64,000 nt of DNA from Branchiostoma belcheri. Lineage: Eukaryota; Chordata; Leptocardii; Amphioxiformes; Branchiostomatidae. The notes under the pieces are model-generated. The model searched no databases. It worked only from the letters and a program-made list of their open reading frames with translations, and was not told the DNA's origin. The position numbers were made by a program, and so were the translations under genes. The DNA lies in NCBI RefSeq assembly GCF_001625305.1, contig NW_017803954.1, positions 503,094 through 567,093 on the forward strand. Reading direction: 5' to 3'. This document shows positions 13,622 through 27,438 of the stretch, one piece after another; position 1 is the stretch's first letter, and each line of letters opens with the position of its first letter.

Positions 13622-16600
13622 AGGCCAAAGAAATTTATCCATTTTAGTATGTTGCTTTTCATCTGTTCCCAGGAGTCTTGCATAGTCTTTGCAATTTCTT
13701 CCATGTATGCCAGCTCACAGGTGCTTTGTGTGTTTCTGTCTCTGCAGATGCAGTTGTGTTCATCAGCTCCTGAAGCAGACGTTCTTCCACACAGTCTCAA
13801 CTCCTACCCATATATATACATATACATATTCCATCACACTGCAGTTATTACTTCTATCTGTACAACAATTTTAATGGAGGTTATTTTTATTGTGCTCTTT
13901 TATGGGCCTCTCTCTAACCATTCCCAGGTAGTTTAAAAAAGCTGGCCAATAAAGATACTCTCTCTCCGGGTACTTTTGTCAGAGGGGTGTTTTCTATTAA
14001 GCCTGCCCTTAAGGGCTCCCTTTTGGGATTCTCATATTTTTTCTCAGGTATCAGCCAGCATCATAAAGATGTCAGGGAGAAGAGTTTGAAACATATAACA
14101 TGGTTATGTGCTCATGCCTGAAGGGAATTCAAGACAAAATGTCGTGTTGTGTCATTCTTAAAGTAAATAGATGTCAAGGTTTCAACTTTGCCATATCTTG
14201 TGTATTATAGAGTGCATCTTAAGAAGTTTGAAAACATTCCAAATTAAACTGAGATCTTCAAACTTCTTTCTCATAAAATGTGATACTGTTGATATTTCAA
14301 CTAACTCTTATTACCATATGCTAGATGCTATTTTCCTTACTTCTTTCCTATACGCCATGCTTAAAAAGAAGAAATCAGATCAAACATGCATTTTTATATA
14401 TGAAATTAAAATGAGTCAAACAGTGAGTTACCCTACATTCAACACATGGTATTTAATATAATAATATATACATAATACCTGATGTATAATAAAGCAGGGA
14501 CAGTCTTGCTTTCTTTGGTATTACGTAGCAAGGACATGAAGGGATGTGCATTCAGAGCCTTATGAGCTACAGGCTAAGAAAGGATATCAGTTGGTATTTC
14601 CTAGTTTGCTACGCTGACTTTCTTGCCATTTTACCACACCACAAGGCACAGATAAGCACACAGAGCAGCACAACAACCCATAAAATCATGGAATAACACA
14701 AGATTGAATTAGCTCTGCCTGAATGAAGAAGATGCTTCTGTTGGCCACCTGGACTGTAAAGATACCCCAGGTAGTTTCTTTTTAAAAACTATGGCCTCAT
14801 GGCAGCAGGGAAATCCTGGCTGGCAGGCACATTTTAGTGCTGATAGTGTTAGCTTTTCACACCTGCAAACTGTTTTAATGGAAGTTTTATTTCGGATCCA
14901 TTTCCCAGTAAATTACGACAAGTATAAAAAGACTTCTGTCATTTTGTGTATGATAGGGTGGTTATTTATGGGACTGAAAGGCATAATTAGGCACCTACCT
15001 CTTAAATAAGTGCTTCACCTTGACACTTTGACAAATATGCTTTATTTCTGAATCCTGTCACAATGCCATAAAATTCATCTGCCTGTATCGGTAGGATTAA
15101 CCACAAGAAGTAAGAAAAGGGAGAACAGACCTCTTTGAGCTGATCTACAATAATTCTCTATTTATACCAGTTGTTGCTGGTTTATTACACTTTAAATTAG
15201 ATCCCATGCCATTTGGTAAGTTCCACTGGGACAAGAATGCCAAACGTGAATTTCAGGTGATGTATATTTGGGCTTAATGACACAAGAGGAAACTGGAGTA
15301 ACAACAACAACAAACTATGAATCACAGTGGGTGCAAATGACATTCAAGCTTGAAGAAAATAATAATGAAAACACTTAGAGATATAACAGGCATAGTATAG
15401 TATTCTGACTCTTAACTCTCACAGTTCATCATCTTGCCCATCTTGGGAGTAATTGTGTTAAGTCTCATTCTATTATTTCTGATATTGCACTGTAATAAAG
15501 TTTATTAGGCCACAGCAACTTGATTTCATGGATATTCCCTAATCAGATTGTCGGGTAACAAGATTGTCCTATTAAAGACAAGATGTCTAAAATTTGAAAA
15601 TAAAGCAGTGACAAATAGTAGTACAGCAAATTGAACAGAAAGAACATGATGGTTTATCAACTTACTCCCTGACTGACAAAAGGCTTGAGCTTTAGGGAAA
15701 AGGCGGCAAACCAGCTTTTCTATCAGGCAGCTTGTTACTCGGAAGAGGCAGATAACATAGTTGAATGGTCCCAAATCCTTTGCTAAGGGCCTAGTTAGGG
15801 CACATGGATGGAGGGAGCCAGTACACTCAGCTGCAAAGCCCCCCCCCTCCCCCCATCCTTGGATGATAGACCAGAAAGGCTTGAGGGGAAGCAAGACATC
15901 TTACCAGCCATGTTGTATCTTTTCCATTATCGGTCTTCATTTTTTTATGTCATCCTATATATGAAGTCATACTAAACCATTGGATATGCTAAGCAATTGT
16001 TCTAAGTAAGAAGTATATGCCATCTGTAATAAGTGCACGGTAACAAATCTCAAGATATATAATATACATTTGTATGACTGTCATTTAAAAAGTGAGCATG
16101 TCATTTCAAAGGCCGGCAATGTTTGACACTATGTATCTTAAAATTATAGTGCTTTATCTTAATGCTGTGGAGTAATCTCTCAATAGTTTTTTGTCTTAGA
16201 ATGCATATTCCATTCCTTGTTTTGAATCTGAATCACTTATATACCCTTAAAACCATGTTGCGTGACTCAGCATGCAGGTCTAAGACTTGAGAACAAGCTG
16301 CTGATGCATTGCACAATGGACTTCTATTTTTTAGAAGTAACGTTACATATATGGTATGTGCTTTGATGCTAAGGGGGATCTCTTTGCATGAAGGATCAGT
16401 GGCTTACCTTTCCTTAGACTGCATCCCCCCCCTCCCCCAACAGTAACATATCAGGCCTCAGAACCCCAACACATAAATTGGCTTTTGTATTCCCCAACTT
16501 TGGAGCTCCCTACTGTACTGTGTGGTCCTGTGGAGGGATTACTTGTCACTAAATCGCCACTATGATGACATGCTTTTCACCATTTAGAAATGATGTGGTG

Positions 16601-19600
16601 GTGAAAAATGCCTTCTAATTTCCACGGGTAACAAAACTGTCACCAAAGAGAGCTAGTTTATGACATACATCTCCAAATTTATGTTAAGGATTTATTTTAT
16701 TTGTGCCATTTGTTAGTAACATCAGTTGGGTGACATAAATACATGATTTGTGGCTTGCAGCACCCGTATTTGGGGAGATATTTACAAACCCAGGCCAAGG
16801 TGTGCCTCTAGTTTATAGCAGGAATATAAAACAAGGATTAGCATTTTGGTGGAAGCATTCAAACTGTGTTAGTCAAGGTTGTAAAGGGAGAAGCTGTGCT
16901 GGTGCCGATACAGCCCCCTGTGTGCTATAAGGCACTCGTGTTAAGGCACCTGTTCAGCAGAGTCTGCACCTTCTGTGTAAGTCAAGTGCAGTTACAGTAA
17001 TCCTCACGATCTAGATCTGTATCAGAATCTGTATCTGTATGATATATCAACTGGTATAACTGTCCTTCAGAGTAACACACCAGTTTTATGGGCACGTGGT
17101 GGCTGCTGATAATATCCAACAACTTGTGACACCTAGGCCCTGCATATCGAAGTCCTTTTGGTAATATTTGAATAAAAATACTAGTATAGCTCAAACACAC
17201 ATAGAGGGAAAGTTTGCCTCCTTGGAAGAGACAAATATGTAGTAATTTATGGCTATGTAATAATTTATTGCTGTGAATTTCAACGATATCTTAATGTGCT
17301 GTGAGCAAAGTGATCTGTTGTCATGCAGAATGATAAAGTCTAGAGGTGTGGGTAGTGTAGACTTTGTAGTGAATCTCTTTCTACCCCATCCATTCTGCAA
17401 CTGTGGTAAGTCTTGGCCATATCCTCAAAGGATGATCAGTACAATTCATAAGGTGTCAAAATTGAAAGAGGCAATGAAACATCCCCACGGTTTGACATTT
17501 TCCATAGGTTCAGAAATCTAATCAATCTGTATAAAGGTGCCAAAAAAAGCTGATTTAGTTGGTGTTGGGTTTAATAACAGCAGAACAGATTAAGCCAAGC
17601 CAAGCCAATCCATTTAATTTCTGGTTTGGTTTAATTTTCAACTGAACTCGAAATTCCTTTTCTTTTTTAGAACTTTTTTTAATTGAAAATACTGATTTTT
17701 TTAGATTGAAAACACATGTTTGTACTGATAGAAAGTTGTACTTTGCAAAAGTTAAGGAAAAGTGTCAAGAAGTTTTATTCCATAGTGATTAGGGCACATC
17801 TCTTTATTACCTGTACTAAAAATCAAACTTAAATCTGCAATAGTCTTCACTTTTTTTCTACAAAATGAAGAAAAAACTACAGTGAATGGAGGTACAGGGT
17901 TAAGGGTTAGTAAATTGCCCATAATATTCAATCTGCCATTTCCTAATTGCTGTCTCCGATATGAAATTCATGGTTTAAAGAGCCAAGTGACTTCTTCACA
18001 TTGGTTGTGAATAAAGCTCATTACAAGTCACGTTTAATTAAAATCTCTAGCATTAATCACAAGAGCAAAGATTAACACATCGTTTTGAGCACATTGTCTT
18101 TGGTGTCTAATTAATTCCACATGATTTATTTGAATTATGTATGGCACAGCTGTTCGTATATCATAACCTGCATTTGTTGTTTTGTTATTTATTTGTTATT
18201 TAGATTTTATGTTTTGATCAGAAACATTTGTTGATTATGAGTCTGCTGGGGTGGTTCATTTGCATCTTAAAATAGATTTATGATATGCACTGCTTATAGG
18301 ATATATTGATTTGTATTATGTAGTAAAACCCTGTAAAAGATTTAGTAAAGGTTGCTTTTAGAATTACGAAAATAGTGGGACAAAATGTGGCATTTCTAAA
18401 TTTAAGAAGAGTGTGGTCTATTTAAAGGAAAAGTATCCTGCTGAGAGGTAGAGCATCCTTATTGTACCACTTTCAAAACTCCATACACAACTTGTACATG
18501 TTCTAATGCACAACTCGAAAAAATTTGGGCAGCCACTTGTGACTTTTTCATATGATGAACTTCCCAAAATGTGGCACTGCATTGTATGGCTAGAATTATT
18601 GTTTCCTTTGATATATCGCAAATTGCTATCATGTAATAAGCATTTAAGAGCAAGTGAGTCATACTTGCATGATCAACAGCTTTAAGATGACTCTGGTTCA
18701 CTTCCTGCCATTCTTAACATACAAAGTGTCAGGTGCTTGGAAGAGATAATACAGCAAATCCAGTCAGAAATCTTTGATTCATCACCAAAGCATGAAAAGA
18801 AAACCGTTTACGGGATGGACTCATAATAAGTAGACTTAAAATTTATTGATAGACACATCATCATCATCATAAAACTGTACATAATGTTTTATCAATAATT
18901 GGTATAATTGAAGTGAGTTTATGGTGTAGCTGACAGTGCAATGTGTGGTGCGGAGGAGATAGCGGGATTAGGGCTGATTGCTTAGTGTGGGGATCTTTAT
19001 CGACAACTTAGGTGAGGTTGTTTTGTGAAGAAAGTTCTCTCCCCCATCCATCAAGGCCTGTGGAACGACAGGTAGTGCTCCAAACTTCACTTAAGTCCAT
19101 TTGGGTGCTGTAGGCTTAAAGGGTGAAATATTTCTGGTCTAGGCCTGTAGCCAAGGAAATGAAATGAAAATAAAACTAGCAAGTAAGTTACACAACTCAT
19201 CTGAAAGACAATGAAAAACAAGCCTGTATGTGGCAACAAAATAACAATTGGGGGAAAGTTTCCATGATCTAAGGCAAAATAGTATGCTCAGGCCAGGTAG
19301 ACTGTGTGAATTTTTTTGAATATGAATAAACATTTTCCTTGGAACTTGCTTATACAAATTCATATTAACCACAACCCCACCTATGAATCTACATGTACCT
19401 AGGGTTATGAATAAAACACTTTTGACACACCTAGGTGTTTTATAACCACCTTATTACATTAATTTTGCATGAAAAAGCCTTGATTTCCGTCACAAAACAT
19501 TATATGGTTTTATTTCTGCTTCATCACGGATGCATCAAGTTTCTGGCAATTTGTTGAAAGAAGTAGGTCATAACAGAAAGGATGAAAAAAAAACTATTAA

Positions 19601-19930
19601 TCTCGCACAGTTATCTTTCTCTGATGGCATAGATGCATCTGCCATTGCATCCCCAAGTGACATATTTTATTCATATGACAGAAGCTCTGACAGCATATAA
19701 GAGGAGAGCACAATACGGCCATGATTGCCAATCATAGCAAAGGCATTTGTCATAACCCCAGGGGATCTTGTCATGGATATGTGGTACTAGACCACCAAGA
19801 TATCAAAAATTCATTTTTCCACTTTATCATGAAAGACACATGGCATTAAACTAAACATATTGTTATAAAATAGAATATTAGGATATTGCTGTACTTGAGC
19901 CACCTTAATGTTTTCTTTCTCTCTTTCCAG
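13622..19930. other. No supported gene; possible intron of the exon at 19.93 kb
   Basis: CpG-poor DNA. A donor-like GTAAGT occurs at 17,406 but no convincing acceptor-exon pair goes with it. A degenerate MITE-like left end may lie near 17,580 (AATCCATTTAATTTCTGG). The block 18,020-18,140 has clustered homeodomain- and TCF-like words (TTAATCAC, GATTAA, TAATTAATT) and could be a conserved noncoding element. Confidence 0.4.
15508..15532. mobile_element. Solitary left end of the MITE family
   Basis: GGCCACAGCAACTTGATTTC, preceded by TTA, is a diverged match to the left terminus of the MITE at 13.26 kb. I found no matching right end within the next kilobase. Confidence 0.35.
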
Positions 19931-19991
19931 TCCATTTGTTAGATATGAAAAAAAAGACCTTGAAGAAGTAGAAAGGAAAGGGATGGTACAT
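19931..19991 (+). CDS. Internal coding exon, protein unrecognised
   Basis: A 61-bp exon candidate. The acceptor is excellent: a long pyrimidine run ending TTTCTCTCTTTCCAG. The donor is T followed by GTAAGTGG. Only one frame suits it: one base completes a codon, then 20 codons follow, ending exactly on a codon boundary. The translation begins PFVRYEKKDLEEVERK and ends GMVH; it is dense in Lys and Glu and looks like part of a charged helix. The alternative frame starting on the first base meets a stop at the fourth codon. Upstream and downstream exons were not identified with confidence. A 6-nt microexon-like site at 21,196 would be in phase with it. I do not recognise the family, and a chance match of splice signals remains possible. 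Confidence 0.5.
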
Positions 19992-22036
19992 GTAAGTGGC
20001 TGTTCGAGACAACTGTCATACTATATTGATCTTAAGTCCGTTACTCCTAGGTGATAACTCTTCATAGATGCTTGTAAAAATCAGTCAAGCAGGACCTTTG
20101 CACTTTTCTATCATTTCTCTTAAGTGAACCTCACTATAATTTGAAAATTCCACTTTATTCCACTTTTGTTACCTCTTTATACATGTAGCTATCCTACTAC
20201 ATGTAACTTGAGAAGCAATCTTTTCAAGTATCATCAGATTCTGAACTGAGCTTACAAAGACCTTCTTAGATTTGAAGAGAAAAAAATGTTATTCTGAAAC
20301 CAAAGTGGAGAATCTTCTTGATTAAATGTCTAATGTATGTATGTAACTCTCTGATAAGTATGACATCATTCTATTTCAGTACACAGAAAATTAATGTCTC
20401 TTCATTAGATAGCTTTAAACAGTACTCAGAGATATTCTGGGATTAAGTGTAACATGTTGTTTGATGTATCATACCCATGTGCCTGCCAAGCTGCTGTGTT
20501 TTGCCAATGGGAGGTTACAACGCTTGATAAATACAAATATTACAGGCATTGTGTACTCTACATAAAGATATACGGAAATTATCTTGTGTCACATGACCAA
20601 TTCAATAGGATTTGCAATACCAAGTCAGAGTGATGAAAATCAAGCATGACTCTACCTCAGAATGGCATTTATTTAGTTGTCAGTGCCAGGAATATAAGTA
20701 CAAAATCCTTTAAAAGCAGAGTTTGATTTTCTCTCTTCAACCCTAAGCCTGGAGTCTTTTCTATGTTCCAGAATTGCTTGGAAATCTTGATCGCCCCCAG
20801 CAGCAGGAGCCCTGCTTTCGTGAAGTAACCAAATTTGTCTAGCTTCAAGCTTGTGATATGTCATTCCTTCATGCCATAATCCACACCATGCCAGAACCTG
20901 GAATAGCTTCGTTTTTTTTTTTTTCTGGAAAAGGCTAGCATATATAGAGGCTGGGGAAATGGATGCCCTCAGACTCAGAGTGCATTAAATACAGTCATAC
21001 ATACAGTCATTTTTAACTTGTTTAATTTTGCTCCATCACTCATTGCTATAAGCCATTAACTCTTCCTGATTTTACATACATGTGGGGTTATGCAACAAGA
21101 GCCTGTAACAGGCTTCTAGTGTTGAAAGAAAGAAAAACACCAAGGAACAAAAGAATAACAGTAAAAACCCAGTGTGTATCCTTTTATTCCTTTAGGAACA
21201 AGTAAGATATTGAGATAAGTGTGTTTAGGAAGCATCTAATGAGTTTAGAGTGGGCTAACCGGGGAGAGGGTGGGTCAGCTGACTGATGAGGCATGTTGTG
21301 AAACTGTTCCACTTGGGACAGGTACCAATATGCAAACCATAAATCATAACAAGAAAGATTATTAGCCCTGTAACGTGTATGACAGCGTCCGATGTGAGCA
21401 TGAATGTCGTTTACATTTTTTGTCAGAACTTGCAACAAAAAGTCAAAAGATTTATTCAGTCATGATTCTAAAATTTGTTGCTAACATTTCTGGTAGGAAA
21501 TTAGATATAACCAAGATAATTTTCTGCAATCAGCTATCTCCTGAACAAGCAGTAGTTTTCACTTTTGAATGAACATGTTTTCAGTTACTTCTACAGGCAC
21601 AGACTTAGATCTATGGGGGAAAGATGCTGCCACATATATTTCCTCTGCACTTGAGTCTACCACCCTTCACAAGCTTAATTCCAATTGGTTAGAAATACAG
21701 TGGATCATGATACAGACAAATTGTTCACAGCCTCCCATTTTAAAAAATGTTTGGAAAGATTACAAACATGCTTACATTGTACACATTGGCAATACCTCAT
21801 TTATGAATGAAAATATTTCAAGAATAATGGATAGCATGCGCTAAACACTAAAGCTCTTCAGGTTCATTTGCGTGTTGGCCTAGTCATATATCACTTTTCT
21901 AAACATATTCAAAAGGAGAGGTTATGTTGCATTTCTATCCATCTCACAAGAGGAGCCTTCCAAAGTCAGCTTTGAAAACTTTCAGATTCAAAGCATTTCT
22001 TTCCACATGAAAAGTACTATTTGGTATCATTTTATC

Positions 22037-22066
22037 TTGTGTTGTGTTGTGTTGTGTTGTGTTGTG
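22037..22066. repeat. Pentanucleotide microsatellite (TTGTG)6
   Basis: Six uninterrupted TTGTG units. Confidence 0.95.
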
Positions 22067-24230
22067 AAAAAACATTCCTTTGTTTTCCTATATTTTGCAA
22101 ATTATGACATATCCCCTGATCTGTCTACATGTATTACTCTGACAATGTTGACCTAAGTGTTCTTTCAGAGTCTAGGTTTGGAAATATCCTCTTGAAGACC
22201 CCAGCATGTCTTCAGGGGATTGATTTAAGATGTTTTTAGTTTGGGACTTAACTGCATGGACTAATGAGCATCTTCTTTTCCCCACTCTGGAAAATTTACT
22301 GCTGCACTCAAAGCATGGCAAGATTTATAGTGAGATAGTTTTGCTTATTAGTCTGCCATTAATCTTGCACTCATCCACAAAATGGAATATGGAAAATATT
22401 TGTCAAACTGACATCAGAATCTGCCCTGAAGAAAATGGCATCAGTCTGCAAATGTATTCTTTTGCAATGTCTTCATTCAAATCTTCTGAAAGTCTTCTGC
22501 AAGAAAGCATGAATTTATTACTTCTCTCTTCTATGCCTGAAAAATGATTAGGTTGGAGATACAGGGGGTTTGGGGACCCTGATGTACACCATGTATACAG
22601 CCTAGTCCTGCACATTGGATATTTTGCCCTTTCAGGATTGTTCTTTGAAGGAAATGTAACTGTAAAGTTTGCTCCAAGATTTGATTGATTTTTTGCATGT
22701 TCAAGACATACATGTAGATAGAAAGTATTCACAAACATTTAGAGGCAAATTATTCACAAAACATTCTGAATCAGACTATATGATTCCTCACAAACATGAA
22801 TGAAACAAGTAGCATTGCAGCAATCAGCAAATAATAGACTGAGGCTTTTTATACAGCACAAGTTCAAATGTTCTATTTTATTCACTGTTTCCTCCATCTC
22901 ATACCCCTAAATTTTGTGAGTAATTAATTGGATAAGCCAAGTTAATGAAGATATGGCTTTCATCAAATGTGTGTGGCCTTAAAGCAAGGCAACTTGTGAA
23001 ATTAAATGGAAAGACAACCAGGTTGCCTTGGTCAAGGTGGTGTTTCAACAAGCCCATGCTGGAAATGTCACCATTTCTGAGCTCATTACACTTTGGCAAA
23101 AATTGAAATTCTGCTCACTGTAGGGAGTTTACTCTGCTTAAATGTAAAACTAGCTTGATTAAATAAGAGGAGCTTGCATGGATAGTTTTGATGTGTCATC
23201 CTGAACCAATCCTAATCCTCATCATCACAGGGCTACTATTTTTTTTAGACTGGCTTCCAAAAATAAAAGTCTTGAAATAAAAAAAAAGTTTTAGAATTTG
23301 AAGAAATTAGAAAAGAAATTTGTTCTTTTGAAGTGTTGGTTGAGTTGACTGAGTTTTGGTACTCTGTTAAAGTATAAATTAATTTTTTCAGCCAGAGCAG
23401 TCATTGAATATAAAATAAATAACAAATGCAGACACTTTAGGTCTAAAAGCCACTCAGTGTACCATGCACCACCTGGTAAGCTTTTATTTCTCCCTCTTTT
23501 CCATTTTCCTAAGATAAAGTTGAGCCTGGAGGATATTGCAAAAGAGCCCTAAAGGACTCTAGCATTCATACATGTGATTATAAAAAGGTGTGGTAATCCA
23601 CACCATGGTTCCAGTCCAATGCTGACAACCACAAGCCCTGTATTCTAAATGTCAGTCTCAGCAGGAGACATCTTGTGTGGAGCATGATGGCTGTATGGGT
23701 GGATTCCCTCGTTCCTGTGACATCCCGCATGCCATCTCAATGTCACCCTCCTGTCCAGGAATGAAGGCAGTGAAAGAGACTGAATGGCAAAGGGAATGGA
23801 GGGATTGAAGGAGCAAAGTAAGACTAGACTGAAAAGTTCCCACAGAAGGACCAGTGAAGAAAGAAAAACACCAAGAATATGGTAAAATATCTCAATGAAG
23901 AACAAGATCTGACAGAGTTCAATGTACTTTTAGAAAAAAAAAGAGATAACAACTTTTGTAGTTTGTTTTCCTTTTGAAATTTCTGCTCTGGTGTTCCCCA
24001 TTGAAGGATATACGATTTCTTAGAGTGCTGTCATGTTTTTGTATGATTTGGCAAGTGTGTAAGAGAGCTGCTGCGTCCTTAGAACTAACCTCATTACCTA
24101 CTGCCAGGGCTCTTCAAGGCTCCTTGTCAAAAGCAGATGTCTTCATCCCTGACCCTTTTAGAAGGAATGAAACATGAATGGCTGAATGGACTGAATAGGC
24201 GTATCTTTCAGCCGAAGCATTAGTTTATCT

Positions 24231-24247
24231 CTTTGATACATTCAAAG
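24231..24247. promoter_or_regulatory. Inverted TCF/LEF-like pair
   Basis: CTTTGATACATTCAAAG is a perfect 6-bp dyad of the TCF/LEF core CTTTGA around a 5-bp spacer. It lies in a slightly CpG-richer patch (24,100-24,290) with a TTATCT word next to it. Binding is inferred from the motif only. Confidence 0.3.
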
Positions 24248-27200
24248 GCGAAAATAAATTATCTGTCTGGTTTTAAAAATAACAAGCTAAAGTACAGAAA
24301 AGTAAACTATGACATCCAAGTAGTTTTGACATTTCTGGTATCTAAAGAAAAATTGAATTTAACTCTGGTTAAAACTCAAAGTCAGATTATGTAGTTCTTT
24401 GTGAAGTGTCATACAATTGTTATGAAAAGGGGAAATTGTTATGATACAGGGTCAATAGTATAGATGAGTGTATCATTACATATTTTTGGATTAGATAGAA
24501 CTTAAAGCAGAATCCCCTCCTAAAGTAAACTCTCAGTATGGTTGAACCAAACTGTAGTAAGACTACTATATGATAACTGCTTTTAACTAATCACCAAAAA
24601 GGCTTGACAAAATATTTGAACCAGGTGAAAACTTGCAGTGGCCTAATGATGCCATGGTAGGTCATAAGGTGAGCACTGAAGTTCACTGGTTAATGATGTA
24701 ACTTCTAAAGCATCCACAGTGGGGAGTATCCCTCATCACCAGAGTGGAAAGTATGGAGACGTAGAGAAATGGTGGAATTGATTGGTGTTGAGACTCCTGA
24801 CGAATAGCAGGAGTGAGCACAACATTGGATTACATTCAAATCTGATGATCAAGCAGTGCAGGGAGAGCTCTGTAGATGCACTTGAATAAACAACGACAAA
24901 CCTGAATGCTTCGGTGGGTTCCGCTCATCACAGCACTTACTTCAGCACCATGGACATGTAGAAGGGTTTGTGTGTGTGTGCCAATAATCCTGGAAAATCG
25001 AGGGGAAAAGGCAGGTAATCAGCAGGAAATGGAATGACTTACCTTTCTGAGGTAAGTCTATTTGTGAGGGGGGTGCCTTATATCTGGTGATTCTTCAGAA
25101 TAAAGCAGGTAATTATACACATACTGTAGATTTTCCTTTATTCCATCACGTTTTGTAAGATCTAATTGAAATGAATAAGCTGAAAAGTGTAATCTATCAG
25201 TAATGATTCCAGGTCATTCATAGTGATGATAACATAGCTGACCTGTCTCAAGTGTTAATGCTTTACCAGCAACTACAAGTTGTCCTATGGGAACACACTA
25301 GCAAACTGAATAAAAGACCTACCTAGTATACGGCACTATAACACAAACAATTTATTCATATAGTTATCATTTTTGTCCCCTCAAGGAAAATGAATCCCAA
25401 CACCAAATCCTTGTCTTTGCCATCGCTTTTGCCCTTAAAGCCAGTCTGGCATTTTTGGCAATCACAGTATTATTCCAACAGTATCATTACTTGGTTGATT
25501 CACAAAAGATTAGTTGAATTATCAAATTTCTTTTTGTGCCACATCAAACATGCAGCTTACTTGACATAGGCCATGCAGGGATGTGATGTCATTTCAATTT
25601 TGGCACGGCTTCTAATGACTTGTCTCTATCTTACCCTTGAGGTTGCATTGTTTCCAGCTCCAGTCAAGTTAGATTCTGAGCCTTTTTGATCAAAGGTGTC
25701 ATTGAGAGATGGTGGCACTGCCAAGGGAGAATTGAGTGTGTGATTCAGCAGTCTAAAGGCCACCAAGTCCCATAATGGTATTGAGCACTACTGTTAGCTT
25801 GTTTTATGAGCTGTTCTGTGCCCCAAGATTGTGCACATATCTTGCATTGTGTCACATGTCGGTAGGCATGACCAGAAAAGTGACCAACAATATAGAGTCA
25901 GCTGAAATGGGCTGGAGAGAGGGAAACGTTTTGTACCCCTGCCATAAATTGGAGTCACTGACCTAAATCATGAACAAAGGCTGCCAAATTTAATCCCATC
26001 TCCCTGGGTGAAAATGTTGAGGAAAAGTTATACCGTCTTTTGTCTGCCCTGTCGATACGTGTAATGGCAAATGTTAAGTTGTCAAATCCACAATACTTTT
26101 AAAAAGACATACTGCATGGGTAATTGGCATAGTATAGGATGGAGTAAATCTGAAAGTGGACAATTTCATTCCAGGCTCTTAGGTCACTGATGCAGTCATA
26201 AAGAAAAGTATGAAAGCCAACGTGGAGGTAGCCAAAAGTTGTTCAAAAATATGGAAAGCATCACATTTGATTGTTGTTTATCAAGAAACTTCAGTACATC
26301 ATTAAGTCATAGCATATTCATAGTCATTGAGTATTGTGTATTTTTCTTTGAAAATTCCAGGCAGCATGTAGAACCATCCCAACTGGAATTTGTAAGCAGT
26401 AGTCCTAGTGACAAACCAAGCAAACAACTAACTATTACAAACATTACCATCTCTTTGAAGATGATGAATGTGGCATGTTTTCCATAATAATGAATTGTTA
26501 TTTTGATGAATGATAATATTTTTCTTGTTTGAATTAGAAAAGTTTTCATATTGGGTGACCTGTTTTAAAAAGAATAACCATTTTTCAGCATGAAGCAGAC
26601 CTACAAACGAATTGGAGATGTCAGCCTATTGGTTTTAATGAATCGATGTAGAGACCTTTATATGGCCTTGCTGTTGCTGCTGTGACTAATCCTCAGAAAG
26701 GTTAGGTTTGTCAAATCAATGCCTTTGTCAGCAGCAACGACCTGCATTTCCACACTTCTGGGCTATTCCATTTTAAAAGGTCTTGAAGGCAATAAAAAAA
26801 AATTCTAAAATAATGGTCAGGAGGGTTCAACAAAAATTTCTCACAATGAAGGGAGGATTGGAGGGATGAGAAAATTTCAATTAATGCCCCCTAGATGTTC
26901 TAAATATATCTATATATACATGTGTATATTTATGATAATAGTTTCTACAAAAACTACATACCCCACACCAGTGTTCATCAGTCTGCCCTGGAAATATAGT
27001 GCTCCTTCTACTTTAAACCTACCACTGATCAGAACCTGATAGTGAATTCCTTTTTTAACAGCAAAGTTGAATAATTCAATCTAAATAACAAGTCAAGACC
27101 ATATAACTAAGATGTAAGAGTTAGGTGACAAGATAAATGTTGATTGTAGTTGAGTCTGTATGCTAACTAACATACCTACAAATTTATCAGACTTGATGAA

Positions 27201-27438
27201 GACTTTGTACTGTCTGTGTCTTGTTCTCAGAAGGATAGTGTGTTTTAGTGCTGACATAAGTTTGTAAATGGTGCTTTGTGCATGCAGGAACCAAGTAGCT
27301 GAAGTGACCCAGCCTGCAGTATGTCTATGTTTGCAGTTCCCAGTGCCTTCATCTGTCTCCTTCCACGTGGTCTTTTCTTTTCCTATCCTGTGATTGCTTT
27401 GACAAGTTAAACTGCCATATGCCAATGTTAATACTCAC

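Larger units (their letters stand above)
19992..27430. other. No other well-supported gene
   Basis: CpG-poor DNA with scattered open frames up to 111 codons that show no splice context. A weak exon-like segment lies at 26,361-26,391 (acceptor TTCTTTGAAAATTCCAG, donor GTAAGC, 31 bp). A TCF-type dyad sits at 24,231-24,247. Confidence 0.4.

Noticed and set aside
26361..26391. 31-bp plus-strand exon-like segment (QHVEPSQLEF)
   Set aside because: Too short for coding support, and the frame stays open through the donor, so the splice call is arbitrary.
26673..26738. 10-bp inverted repeat GTTGCTGCTG / CAGCAGCAAC as a possible microRNA hairpin
   Set aside because: Pairing does not extend beyond 10 bp on either side and the 46-base loop is unstructured.
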